This document shows positions 24,755 to 32,827 of a stretch of 64,000 nucleotides of DNA, one piece after another (position 1 is the stretch's first letter; the number at the start of each line of letters is the position of its first letter). The notes under the pieces were generated by a model. The model was not told the DNA's origin. It did not search any database and saw nothing but the letters and a program-made list of their open reading frames with translations. The translations under genes were made by a program, and so were the position numbers. The DNA comes from an uncultured Gammaproteobacteria bacterium. Lineage in GTDB: Bacteria > Pseudomonadota > Gammaproteobacteria > Pseudomonadales > Pseudohongiellaceae. The stretch covers positions 9,609 to 73,608 of the forward strand of contig CALEJT010000005.1 of assembly GCA_937898685.1 (NCBI GenBank), in the 5' to 3' direction.

Positions 24755-26047
24755 CTACTGATTGGCGTCAGCCGGAATAGGCAGCCCAGTGTATTTTCTG
24801 TACTCGTTCCACAATTTTTCACGCAGTGCCGGATCCGATTCGCGCATCGCGGCCTCGCGCAACTGGCGAGCTACCACATCGTCGTCGTTGCCGTCGGGGA
24901 TGTCGGGAGGCGGCGGGAAGCCCGGAGAATTCGCGTTGGAGAACTCACCATCGCGTCCCAAGGCTCCGCCAGGTGCGACCCCACCGCCCGTGGTGTTGCC
25001 CGGTGCATTGGCGATGATGACCGAGCTCACGCTGGGCAGGTTGCCGCCGGGTGCGCCGAAGCCGCCGCCGTCACCTTCCGCACCCTGCGCGCCGCCGCTC
25101 ATGACGGCGCTGCCGGCGTTGTTGGCTTCGGCCTGCGCCTTTTCGCGCTCGGCGATGATCATGCCGTCGAATACGGCGTAGCTTTCTTCGAGGCGGGCAT
25201 CCAATACGGCGCGGCGATCGGCTGCACTCATGCCGCCACCGCCGGGCTGGCCGAGATCACCGAAGGGATCGTCGCCGGTGCCATAGGCGATGCCGCCGGC
25301 ATTGCCGTTGTTGCCCGAGCTGCCATTGCCACTGGTGCCACCGGTACTGCTACTACTATTACCGTTGCGCGAACCACTGCTGTTGCCCGAGCCGTCGCGG
25401 CCGTTGGCGCTGCCGATGACGTCGGTGCCGCCGGGGAAGCCGCCGGTTCCGGGCATTCCCGTGGAACCCGGCATACCGGGCAAACCGCCACTGGCGCCAG
25501 GCATTCCTGGCATACCGCTCGAGCCGGGCATTCCGGGCATACCGCCGGGCGTCCCAGGCGCGCCGGGTACACCGGTGTCGAAGGTCGGAATCGTGGTGCC
25601 GTTCACCGATACGTTGACGTCGATACCGTCCTCGCCATCGCCGTCATCGCCATTGGCGGAATCACTGCCCGAGTTGGACGCGGTCGTGCCGCCGGAGGAG
25701 GAACTCGGGAAGTCGGGGAAACCGCTGCTCGACGAGGTGGAGCCGGGCATGCTGGGCATGCCGCCGCTGGACGAGGTCGAACTCGGGCTCGGGAACGAAG
25801 GCGAGCCGGACGAACCCGACGACGAAGGGCTCGGCAAAGAGGGCATGCCGCTGCTGCTGGAGCTCGAAGGTGAGGAGCTCGGCATGGAAGAAGGCATGCC
25901 ACTCGAAGAAGAGGGTGAGCTGCTGGGCATCGAAGGCGCGCCGCTGGAGCTCGACGACGTGGAGGAGGATTGGCACCCCGCCAACACAATACCGCCGATC
26001 AATGCTACCAACAGAGGATGTTTCAGCTTGCGTGCATGGTGCTGCAT
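24755..26047 (-). CDS. Ser-rich, collagen-like lipoprotein, 430 aa
   Basis: Lipoprotein signal ending VLAGC (lipid Cys25). The next ~100 residues are a Ser/Pro/Gly low-complexity tract (blocks such as SGMPSSMPSSSPSSSSS). A short beta stretch, IDVNVSVNGTTIPTFDTGVP, leads into Gly-X-Y collagen-like repeats (GAPGTPGGMPGMPGSSGMPG and similar) at about 160-215 and a Gly/Asn/Ser-rich tract to about 265. The last ~165 residues have short helices (MSAADRRAVLDARLEESYAV; DPALREKLWNEYRKYTG). This composition suits a long flexible tether reaching from the membrane. The ATG follows a strong AGGAGGAGG ribosome site. It is the first gene of the thirteen-gene run. Confidence 0.78.
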   Translation of the reverse strand: MQHHARKLKHPLLVALIGGIVLAGCQSSSTSSSSSGAPSMPSSSPSSSSGMPSSMPSSSPSSSSSSGMPSLPSPSSSGSSGSPSFPSPSSTSSSGGMPSMPGSTSSSSGFPDFPSSSSGGTTASNSGSDSANGDDGDGEDGIDVNVSVNGTTIPTFDTGVPGAPGTPGGMPGMPGSSGMPGMPGASGGLPGMPGSTGMPGTGGFPGGTDVIGSANGRDGSGNSSGSRNGNSSSSTGGTSGNGSSGNNGNAGGIAYGTGDDPFGDLGQPGGGGMSAADRRAVLDARLEESYAVFDGMIIAEREKAQAEANNAGSAVMSGGAQGAEGDGGGFGAPGGNLPSVSSVIIANAPGNTTGGGVAPGGALGRDGEFSNANSPGFPPPPDIPDGNDDDVVARQLREAAMRESDPALREKLWNEYRKYTGLPIPADANQ

Positions 26048-26218
26048 GGTTCGAACCTCCTCCTGGAATGCAGGAGAGTGGACCGTCGACGTAAAGCCGA
26101 CCGGGCTGGCTATCCTCTGATTTCAGCGCCTAGAGGTCAACAGCCGCGCCGCGATGGAGTCGGCCGAGCCTCGCTGCTAACGCAGAAAATGCAGCGCCGT
26201 TGACTACTTTTGCACCGT

Positions 26219-28216
26219 TCAACCCAGATAGCTCAGCCTCAAGTTACCCAAGGCATCCACTCGAGCCTGCCATAGAGGTTCGATGAAGGTGGTGGCGTTG
26301 GTCTCGATGATCAAGACCGGACCCTGCACCACCTGGTCGCGGCGCAGTTCTTCGCGGCGGTAATAGGGAACTGGTTGCTCGTAACCGTGCAGGTGGGTGG
26401 AGCCTGCAGCAGTGGCCGGCTCACCTTCGGGCCAGCCCGGCAGTTCCAGGTCGGGTACGGGTTTGGTGACGGCCACCCGTAGATTCACGAGCTCGATGGC
26501 TTGCGCGTGACGATGGCGGTATCGCTCCTCGTGCAGACGCTCGAAGGCTTCAGCCGCCTGGGCGGCATCGTGCCAGGGCACGGTGAGGGTGGCGCTCTGA
26601 CCGCGATAACGCAGGTCGGCGGAGCGCTGGATCTCGAGTCCTGCAGCTTCCTCTCCTTCGGCCACCAATTCCGCGATCCCGCGCTCGGCCATCGTCGTAA
26701 AGGCTGCCTCCAGTTCTTCTGCGGTGATTTCGGTGAGCGGGCGCAATACCGACTGTGAGTATTGACGTTCCTGCGGAGCCACCAGCATGCCGAGCGCGGA
26801 CAGCACGCCACCTTGTGCCGGCACCAGGGCGCGCTTCATCCCCAGCTCCCGCGCCAGTGCGCAGACGTGCAGTCCACCAGCGCCGCCGAAGCAACATAGC
26901 GTGAATTCGCGCGGATCATGCCCACGTTCGACGGAGATCACGCGCAATGCCTGCGCCATGCGCTCATTGGCCAGTCGCAGGATGCCCTCGGCGAGCGCTT
27001 CGTTGGTGAGTCCCAACTGTTGCGCCAGGGGCTGGAGCGCCTCCTTAGCGCGCTCGGGATCGAGACGCAGGCCATTGCCGAGCGGAATGCTGGCCAGCAA
27101 ACGCCCCAGGGCAAGATTGGCATCGGTGACGGTGGCGAAGGGGCCGCCGCGGCCATAGCAGGCCGGACCTGGATTGGCGCCGGCGGAGCGTGGCCCTACC
27201 TGCAACAGCCCGCCACTGTCGATCCAGGCGATGGAGCCGCCACCGGCACCGATCGTGTGCATGTCCACCATCGGTACCGCCACCGGCCAGCCGCCGATGT
27301 GACCTTCGTTGGTCAGACCGATATTGCCGTCGTAGAGCGCGACATCCGTGGAGGTGCCGCCCATGTCGAAGGTGAGAAGCTTGTCGATGCCGCTTGTCGC
27401 CGCGAGCCAGCGGATGGCCGCCAATCCGCCAGCTGGACCTGATAGAAGCAAACGCACCGCCTGGCCCGCCGCCTGCTCCGCGCTGATGGTGCCGCCGCTC
27501 GACTGCATGATGCTGAGCGGACAGGGCCGCGTCGCCGCCCGCAGCCGATCGAGATAACCCTGCATCAGAGGTCCGAGTGAGGCGTTGAGCCAGGTGGCGA
27601 TGCCGCGTTCGTATTCGCGGTATTCCGGCAGCACGGCGCTGGAGCGGCTGATGAAGACGTCCGGGGGTAGGGCTTCCCGCAGCACTGAGTCGAGGCGGAT
27701 TTCGTCGCCGGGGTCGAGGTAGGAAAACAGTAGGTTGATCGCCACTGCTCGAGGTTCGAGTGCGGCGCAGGAGGCAGCCACCTCACGCAGTTCGTCCTCC
27801 GTCGCGCTGATGAGTGCTTCGCCCTCGGCACTGCGGCGCAGCGGTGCCTCCAGGCAGAGTGCCGGTGGAACCGGGCTCAGGCGCGGCGGTTGTTCGAGGG
27901 CGTAGAGCTTGGGACGCGTCTGGCGGGCGATGGCAAGAAGATCCGCGAAACCTTGGCTCGTGATGAACACGGTGCGCACACCCTTGCCTTCGAGCGCGGC
28001 ATTGGTGGCCACGGTGGAGCCATGCACGAGCTGCACTGCGCCGCGCGCCAGGGCCTCGCCTAGACCCAGTTCTTCCAGCCCCTGTAGAATCGCGCGCTCC
28101 GGCGCCTCGGGGGTGGACAGCACCTTGAGCGTGCGCAGCCTCAGCTTCTCACCATCGCGCGCCAACAGCGCGAAATCCGTGAAGGTTCCCCCGGTATCGA
28201 TACCCAATCGCCACAT
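26219..28216 (-). CDS. Hydantoinase/oxoprolinase family protein (HyuA-like)
   Basis: A 665-residue ATP-dependent amidohydrolase-type protein. The N-terminal phosphate loop RLGIDTGGTFTDFAL, HGSTVATNAALEGKG, LLSGPAGGLAAIRWL and the second loop TFDMGGTSTDVALYD are diagnostic of the HyuA/N-methylhydantoinase A/5-oxoprolinase family. IGAGGGSIAWID and GPACYGRGGPFATVTDANL are also present. The family opens cyclic amides using ATP, usually with a HyuB subunit. No hyuB lies next to it, so the activity is unsure; the substrate may be 5-oxoproline or a hydantoin. A TTG at 28231, five codons upstream, has a slightly better ribosome site than ATG 28216; both are possible. It is divergent from mutM. Confidence 0.88.
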   Translation of the reverse strand: MWRLGIDTGGTFTDFALLARDGEKLRLRTLKVLSTPEAPERAILQGLEELGLGEALARGAVQLVHGSTVATNAALEGKGVRTVFITSQGFADLLAIARQTRPKLYALEQPPRLSPVPPALCLEAPLRRSAEGEALISATEDELREVAASCAALEPRAVAINLLFSYLDPGDEIRLDSVLREALPPDVFISRSSAVLPEYREYERGIATWLNASLGPLMQGYLDRLRAATRPCPLSIMQSSGGTISAEQAAGQAVRLLLSGPAGGLAAIRWLAATSGIDKLLTFDMGGTSTDVALYDGNIGLTNEGHIGGWPVAVPMVDMHTIGAGGGSIAWIDSGGLLQVGPRSAGANPGPACYGRGGPFATVTDANLALGRLLASIPLGNGLRLDPERAKEALQPLAQQLGLTNEALAEGILRLANERMAQALRVISVERGHDPREFTLCCFGGAGGLHVCALARELGMKRALVPAQGGVLSALGMLVAPQERQYSQSVLRPLTEITAEELEAAFTTMAERGIAELVAEGEEAAGLEIQRSADLRYRGQSATLTVPWHDAAQAAEAFERLHEERYRHRHAQAIELVNLRVAVTKPVPDLELPGWPEGEPATAAGSTHLHGYEQPVPYYRREELRRDQVVQGPVLIIETNATTFIEPLWQARVDALGNLRLSYLG

Positions 28217-28266
28217 GCGCGTCGAACTCAACTGCCATTCCCACTACACGAAGCGCGGAAGTATAT

Positions 28267-29082
28267 ATGCCTGAGCTGCCCGAGGTGGAAACGACACGGC
28301 GTGGCATCGAGCCGCACGTGAAGGGCAAAGAGGTGCGCGGCGTCACCGTGCGTCATCGCGGTCTGCGCTGGCCCATTCCCGAAGACCTGGAAGAGCGCCT
28401 CTGCGGCACTCGCATCACCGCCGTACGGCGCCGCGGCAAATACCTCGTGTTCGATACGCCGCGCGGGCATCTGCTCGTCCATCTCGGCATGAGCGGCAGC
28501 CTGCGCATCGCCGGCCCCAACGATGAACTGCGCAAGCATGATCACGTCGACATCCACTTGCCTGGTGGCCGCAGCCTGCGCTTCCACGATCCGCGCCGCT
28601 TCGGTTGTTTTCTGTGGGTCGAAGGTGAGGCAGAGCAGCATCCACTCTTGGCCGAACTCGGGCCGGAGCCCTTGTCCGACGCGTTCAATGCCGACTATCT
28701 CTACGAGCGTTCACGCAAGCGCAGCGCGCCGGTGAAGCTCTTCATCATGGACAGTCACATCGTGGTGGGCGTGGGCAACATCTACGCGAACGAAGCCTTG
28801 TTTGCCGCAGGCATCGCACCCAAGCGCGAAGCCGGCAGTATCAGTGCGAAAGGCTATGCCGCGCTGGTGGAAGAAATCAAAAAGGTCTTGGCCCGCGCCA
28901 TCGAAGTCGGTGGAACGACGCTGCGAGATTTCGTCGGCGGTGATGGCAAGCCCGGCTACTTCAAACAATCCCTGCAGGTCTATGGCAGAGGCGGAGAAGA
29001 GTGCTTCACCTGTGGTACGACGCTGAAGGAAATTCGCTTGGGTCAGCGCAGCACCGTGTACTGTCCGCGCTGTCAGCGCTGA
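28267..29082 (+). CDS. mutM: Formamidopyrimidine-DNA glycosylase
   Basis: Removes oxidised purines, mainly 8-oxoguanine and FaPy, and nicks the abasic site. The 271 residues begin MPELPEVETTRRGI, giving the catalytic Pro (residue 2 before Met removal) and Glu3. The middle helix-two-turn-helix has MDSHIVVGVGNIYANEALF. The C-terminal zinc finger CFTCGTTLKEIRL..YCPRCQR supplies four cysteines. Lys near residue 58 (RRRGKYLVF) matches the beta-hairpin Lys. It is followed by the convergent ferredoxin gene 15 bases away. Length and all motifs are normal. Confidence 0.97.
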   Translation: MPELPEVETTRRGIEPHVKGKEVRGVTVRHRGLRWPIPEDLEERLCGTRITAVRRRGKYLVFDTPRGHLLVHLGMSGSLRIAGPNDELRKHDHVDIHLPGGRSLRFHDPRRFGCFLWVEGEAEQHPLLAELGPEPLSDAFNADYLYERSRKRSAPVKLFIMDSHIVVGVGNIYANEALFAAGIAPKREAGSISAKGYAALVEEIKKVLARAIEVGGTTLRDFVGGDGKPGYFKQSLQVYGRGGEECFTCGTTLKEIRLGQRSTVYCPRCQR

Positions 29083-29097
29083 AGGAACGAAGGGTGC

Positions 29098-29349
29098 TCA
29101 ACCCTGCGCGATGAGGCGCTCGTATTTCTCTTGCAATTGTTCCTTCGTTTCAGCGTGATCGGGGTTGAGCGGAATGCAGGCCACGGGACAGACCTTCTGG
29201 CACTGGGGCTCCTCGAAGTGGCCGACGCATTCGGTGCAGCGCGCGGGATCGATTTCGTAGATCTCCGGGCCCATGAAGATCGCGTTGTTCGGGCACACCG
29301 GCTCGCACACGTCGCAGTTGATGCATTCGTCGGTGATCATCAGGGCCAT
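29098..29349 (-). CDS. YfhL-family 4Fe-4S dicluster ferredoxin
   Basis: An 83-residue electron carrier with two [4Fe-4S] clusters. The first motif is CINCDVCEPVCP, the second CTECVGHFEEPQCQKVCP, with the extra residues between second and third Cys that define the Allochromatium-type/YfhL group. The start MALMITDECINCDVC is the conserved N-terminus. It reads in the same direction as coaD (30 bases upstream), the common arrangement in gammaproteobacteria. No electron partner is evident in the window. Confidence 0.93.
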   Translation of the reverse strand: MALMITDECINCDVCEPVCPNNAIFMGPEIYEIDPARCTECVGHFEEPQCQKVCPVACIPLNPDHAETKEQLQEKYERLIAQG

Positions 29350-29378
29350 GGGGCGTTACCTGCTGCGGCTCGATAATT

Positions 29379-29864
29379 TCACGCTTCGCCTTGCGCCTGT
29401 TCCTGCATCGCACGCACCACGGCGGGATGCACGAACTGCGAGATGTCGCCGCCGTAGGCGGCGATCTCACGCACGAGCGTGGAGGAGATGTAAGCCAGAT
29501 GTTCCGCCGGCGCGAGAAACACCGTTTCGATTTCGGGCGCCAGCACGCGGTTCATGCCCACGAGCTGAAACTCGTACTCGAAGTCCGCCACCGTGCGCAG
29601 ACCACGCAGGATCAGGTTTGCACCGGCCTTGCGCACGAAGTCGGTGAGCAAGCAGTCGAAGCCCTGCACCTCCACGTTCGGCAGATGGGCCAGCACTTCC
29701 TTGCAGAGCGCGACACGGCGTTCGAGCGACATGCGGCTCGACTTCTGCGTGCTCGTTCCCACCGCGACGATGACGCGGTCGAAGATCCCGGCGGCGCGTT
29801 CGACGAGGTCGGTATGGCCGTTGGTGATGGGATTGAAGGTGCCGGGATAGACCACGGTTTTCAT
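29379..29864 (-). CDS. coaD: Phosphopantetheine adenylyltransferase
   Basis: Transfers AMP from ATP to 4'-phosphopantetheine, the penultimate CoA step, in the cytoplasm. The 161 residues start MKTVVYPGTFNPITNGHTDL, containing the T-x-G-H nucleotidyltransferase motif. RGLRTVADFEYEFQLVGMNR and the ISSTLVREIA block near the end are the other landmarks. An upstream in-frame start at 29897 adds 11 unconserved residues and is rejected. Together with coaBC at 6822 it gives two CoA-pathway loci in the window. Confidence 0.96.
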   Translation of the reverse strand: MKTVVYPGTFNPITNGHTDLVERAAGIFDRVIVAVGTSTQKSSRMSLERRVALCKEVLAHLPNVEVQGFDCLLTDFVRKAGANLILRGLRTVADFEYEFQLVGMNRVLAPEIETVFLAPAEHLAYISSTLVREIAAYGGDISQFVHPAVVRAMQEQAQGEA

Positions 29865-29984
29865 GCAAGAACTCTCGGGCGTGGGCAGGGGGCGCAAGTA
29901 TACCTTGTTACATGGGGCTCCTGACGCGCGGGACGCGGGATGCTAAGGTGCGCGCTTCCTGGTTTCTCTTTCGTGGAAGTCCCT

Positions 29985-30377
29985 ATGCGCGAAGCCTTCA
30001 TCAGCAAACGTCTGGCCAAACCCGCTTTCAAGTACAGCCATCTCGTCAAGGTAGGAAACGACTACTATCTCAGCGGCATGCTGGCGCAGGATCGTGAGAC
30101 TGGCGCACTCGTGGGCGAGACCGTCGGCGAACAGGCCGCGAAAATCCTGGAAAACGTGCAGGTCGTGATGGAAGAGTTCGGACTCGGCTTCGAACACATG
30201 GCGATGGCGCGCATCTTCACGCCACACATGGATCGCTTCAGCGAGATCAATGCCGCGTGGGAGCAGGTATTCGACAACCTACCGGTGCCACCTCCGGCGC
30301 GCACCTCGATCGGTGTCACCGCGTTGCCGATGGGCGCGAAGGTGGAGATCGAGTTCACCTTCTACAAGCCTGATTGA
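29985..30377 (+). CDS. Rid-family (YjgF/YER057c/UK114) protein
   Basis: A 130-residue trimeric-fold protein of the RidA superfamily, whose best-known members hydrolyse reactive enamines/imines. The C-terminal half has PPARTSIGVTALPMGAKVEI followed by EFTFYK; the Arg of PPAR and the Glu of VEIEF correspond to the carboxylate-binding Arg and nearby Glu of RidA. The central part (GEQAAKILENVQVVMEEFGL) matches the standard helix. The N-terminus differs from archetypal RidA (MREAFISKRLAKPAFKYSH), so it is probably another Rid subgroup. GGAA before the ATG at 29985 supports that start. Its end overlaps the convergent rsmD end by 16 bases. Confidence 0.9.
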   Translation: MREAFISKRLAKPAFKYSHLVKVGNDYYLSGMLAQDRETGALVGETVGEQAAKILENVQVVMEEFGLGFEHMAMARIFTPHMDRFSEINAAWEQVFDNLPVPPPARTSIGVTALPMGAKVEIEFTFYKPD

Positions 30378-30946
30378 ACTTCACATAGGCCGTAGTAGAC
30401 CTCTCCCGCACGCTTGTGCCGCACGAGTTCCCAGTTGCCCGGCAAGGGCAGGGCGTCGAGCGGCTCGGCGGCTTCGAGATAGATCTTCGCCCCCGGTGTC
30501 AGCCAGCCGCGCGTTTGCAACAACGCACAACACGGTGCCTGCAGGCGCGAGGCATAGGGCGGATCGATGAAGACTAGATCGTAGGGCGTCGGCGTTTCGC
30601 GTTCGAGCCAGGCGATGGCATCGCGCTGTTCGACCCTGAATTGATCCGCCTTCAACTCCTGCGCGTGTTTGCGTAATTGCCCTGCTGCGCGCGGATCGAG
30701 CTCGAGTGCGGTCACTGCCGCTGCGCCGCGCGACAACGCTTCCAGTCCGAGAATTCCCGTACCGGCGAAGAGATCGAGCACGCGCGTGCCGACGATGGAA
30801 AACTGCAACCAGTTGAACAAGGTTTCGCGCACGCGATCGGGGGTAGGACGCAAGCCGGGTGCGTCGAGTACCTTCAATTGGCGACTACGCCAGGTGCCTC
30901 CGATGATGCGCACATTGCCGGCAGGTTTATTGGAATGGCTGGTCAT
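30362..30946 (-). CDS. rsmD: 16S rRNA (guanine-966 N2)-methyltransferase
   Basis: Methylates G966 of 16S rRNA. The 194 residues contain the early block IIGGTWRSRQLKVLD with GLRPTPDRVRETLFNWL, the SAM-binding VLDLFAGTGILGLEALSRGA, and catalytic motif IDPPY (VFIDPPYAS). These are diagnostic of RsmD. It diverges from ftsY, the usual arrangement in gammaproteobacteria, with 154 bases between (30947-31100). The downstream overlap with the Rid gene is convergent, so each reads through the other's end. Confidence 0.96.
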   Translation of the reverse strand: MTSHSNKPAGNVRIIGGTWRSRQLKVLDAPGLRPTPDRVRETLFNWLQFSIVGTRVLDLFAGTGILGLEALSRGAAAVTALELDPRAAGQLRKHAQELKADQFRVEQRDAIAWLERETPTPYDLVFIDPPYASRLQAPCCALLQTRGWLTPGAKIYLEAAEPLDALPLPGNWELVRHKRAGEVYYGLCEVQSGL

Positions 30947-31100
30947 GAAACTGTTTCGCGGAAAAGTGGCCTATTGTGCCTGTCGCCTGATGGTCAAGGA
31001 AGCCGAACCCGCTTCACAACCGCGCCGGGGCTCGCTGGCCCAGGGGGCGGCAGACTGGTAGCATTGGCGCCCCGTCCTCCGCAGTCACCCCGTACCCTCC

Positions 31101-32132
31101 ATGTTCGGATTCGGAAAACGTAACAAATCCGCCGATACACCCGTCACGGATGAAGCCGGCAGCACTGCTGCACCTGCTCCAGCCGCGCCGGAAGCGCCAC
31201 AAAGCGGTGGTTTCTTCAGCCGGCTCAAGGCCGGGCTCAGCCGTACCCGTGCCAACCTGGCCGAGGGTCTGAGCAGCTTGCTGCTCGGCAAGAAGGCCAT
31301 CGATCAGAACCTTCTGGATGAGCTCGAAACCCAGCTTCTCACCGCCGACGTCGGTTTGGCTGCGACCACGGAAATTCTCGATGACCTGACCGCACGCGTT
31401 AAACGCAATCAGTTGGCCGATTCGGATGCGCTCTACGCTGCGCTGCGCGAACTGCTCAGCAACATGCTCGCGCCCTGCGAGCGTCCGCTCGAAATCAAGA
31501 GCGAGCCCGGCAAACCCTTCGTCATCCTGATGGTGGGCGTGAACGGTGTGGGTAAGACCACCACCATCGGCAAGCTCGCCAAACGTTTCCAGAGCGAAGG
31601 CCGCTCCGTGATGCTCGCCGCCGGTGACACCTTCCGCGCTGCGGCGGTGGAACAACTGCAGGTGTGGGGTGAGCGCAACAACGTGCCCGTCGTGGCACAG
31701 CACACGGGTGCCGACAGTGCCTCCGTGATCTTCGACGCTTATCAAAGTGCCTGCGCACGCAACGTCGATGTGCTGATCGCCGACACCGCAGGACGTCTGC
31801 ACAACAAGAGCAACCTGATGCAGGAGCTCGAGAAGGTCGTGCGCGTGCTCAAGAAACTCAATCCCGACGTGCCGCAGGAAATCCTGCTGGTACTCGATGC
31901 CACCACGGGTCAGAACGCGCTGAGTCAGGCGCGCAGCTTCACCGAAGCAGTGAAGGTCTCCGGCCTCGTGCTCAGCAAACTCGATGGCACCGCGAAAGGC
32001 GGCATGGTATTCGCCATCGCCAAGGAGCTCGGCCTGCCGCTGCGGTTCATCGGCATCGGTGAAAAGGCCGATGATCTGCGTCCCTTCGTGGCAAGCCAGT
32101 TCGTCGATGCCCTGTTCGCCCCCGCCGACTGA
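31101..32132 (+). CDS. ftsY: Signal recognition particle receptor FtsY
   Basis: GTPase that docks SRP-ribosome complexes at the inner membrane. The protein is 343 residues: a short N-terminal region (the acidic A domain is much reduced compared with E. coli), then the N domain and the G domain. Motifs: GVNGVGKTTTIGKLAKRFQS (P-loop), DTFRAAAVEQL, DTAGRLHNKSNLM, and LSKLDGTAKGGMVF for guanine recognition. The start MFGFGKRNKSA is typical, with membrane-contacting Phe residues. It begins the ftsY-ftsE-ftsX operon; ftsE follows after 23 bases. Confidence 0.97.
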   Translation: MFGFGKRNKSADTPVTDEAGSTAAPAPAAPEAPQSGGFFSRLKAGLSRTRANLAEGLSSLLLGKKAIDQNLLDELETQLLTADVGLAATTEILDDLTARVKRNQLADSDALYAALRELLSNMLAPCERPLEIKSEPGKPFVILMVGVNGVGKTTTIGKLAKRFQSEGRSVMLAAGDTFRAAAVEQLQVWGERNNVPVVAQHTGADSASVIFDAYQSACARNVDVLIADTAGRLHNKSNLMQELEKVVRVLKKLNPDVPQEILLVLDATTGQNALSQARSFTEAVKVSGLVLSKLDGTAKGGMVFAIAKELGLPLRFIGIGEKADDLRPFVASQFVDALFAPAD

Positions 32133-32155
32133 GCCGTGGCGATGAAGCCCACCGC

Positions 32156-32827
32156 ATGATCCGCTTCGACGATGTCAGCAAGCGCTATCCCGGCGGACAG
32201 GAAGCGCTCAGTCACGTCAGCTTCAACCTGGCCGCGGGTGAGCTGGCCTTCCTCACCGGTCACTCCGGCGCCGGCAAGAGCACGCTTTTGAAACTCATCA
32301 TGCAGATGGAACTGCCGAGCAGCGGGCAGATCTTCGTCAACGGCCAGAACCTGCGCAAACTGTCGCGCCGTCAGCTGCCCTATTACCGCCGCGGCATCGG
32401 CCTCGTGTTCCAGGACCATCGACTGCTGTTCGATCGCAGTGTGTTCGACAACGTCGCCTTGCCGCTCACGATTGCCGGTTACGATCCGCGCGATGCCGCA
32501 CGTCGCGTGCGCGCTGCGCTCGACAAGGTGGGGTTGCTCCACAAGGAACATCAGAACCCCGCCTCGCTCTCGACGGGTGAACAACAGCGCGTCGGCATTG
32601 CGCGCGCGGTGGTGAACAAACCTGCCGTGATCCTCGCCGACGAACCGACCGGCAACCTCGACCCGAAGCTATCGGCCGAGATCATGCATCTGTTCGAACA
32701 ATTCTGCGGCGTCGGTACGGCGGTGCTGATTGCCAGTCATGACCTGAGCCTGATTCGCAAACTGCACCATCGCATCCTGGTGCTCGATCAGGGCCGTCTC
32801 GTGCACGGCATGGATGGGGATCGCTGA
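32156..32827 (+). CDS. ftsE: Cell division ATP-binding protein FtsE
   Basis: ABC-type ATPase that with FtsX controls septal peptidoglycan hydrolases through periplasmic activators. At 223 residues it has MIRFDDVSKRYPGGQEALSH, Walker A GHSGAGKST, the Q-loop FQDHRLL, the signature LSTGEQQRVGIARA (Thr in place of the usual Gly of LSGGE, as in many FtsE) and Walker B ILADEPTGNLD. Its stop overlaps the ftsX start by one base (TGATG), so translation is coupled. Confidence 0.97.
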   Translation: MIRFDDVSKRYPGGQEALSHVSFNLAAGELAFLTGHSGAGKSTLLKLIMQMELPSSGQIFVNGQNLRKLSRRQLPYYRRGIGLVFQDHRLLFDRSVFDNVALPLTIAGYDPRDAARRVRAALDKVGLLHKEHQNPASLSTGEQQRVGIARAVVNKPAVILADEPTGNLDPKLSAEIMHLFEQFCGVGTAVLIASHDLSLIRKLHHRILVLDQGRLVHGMDGDR

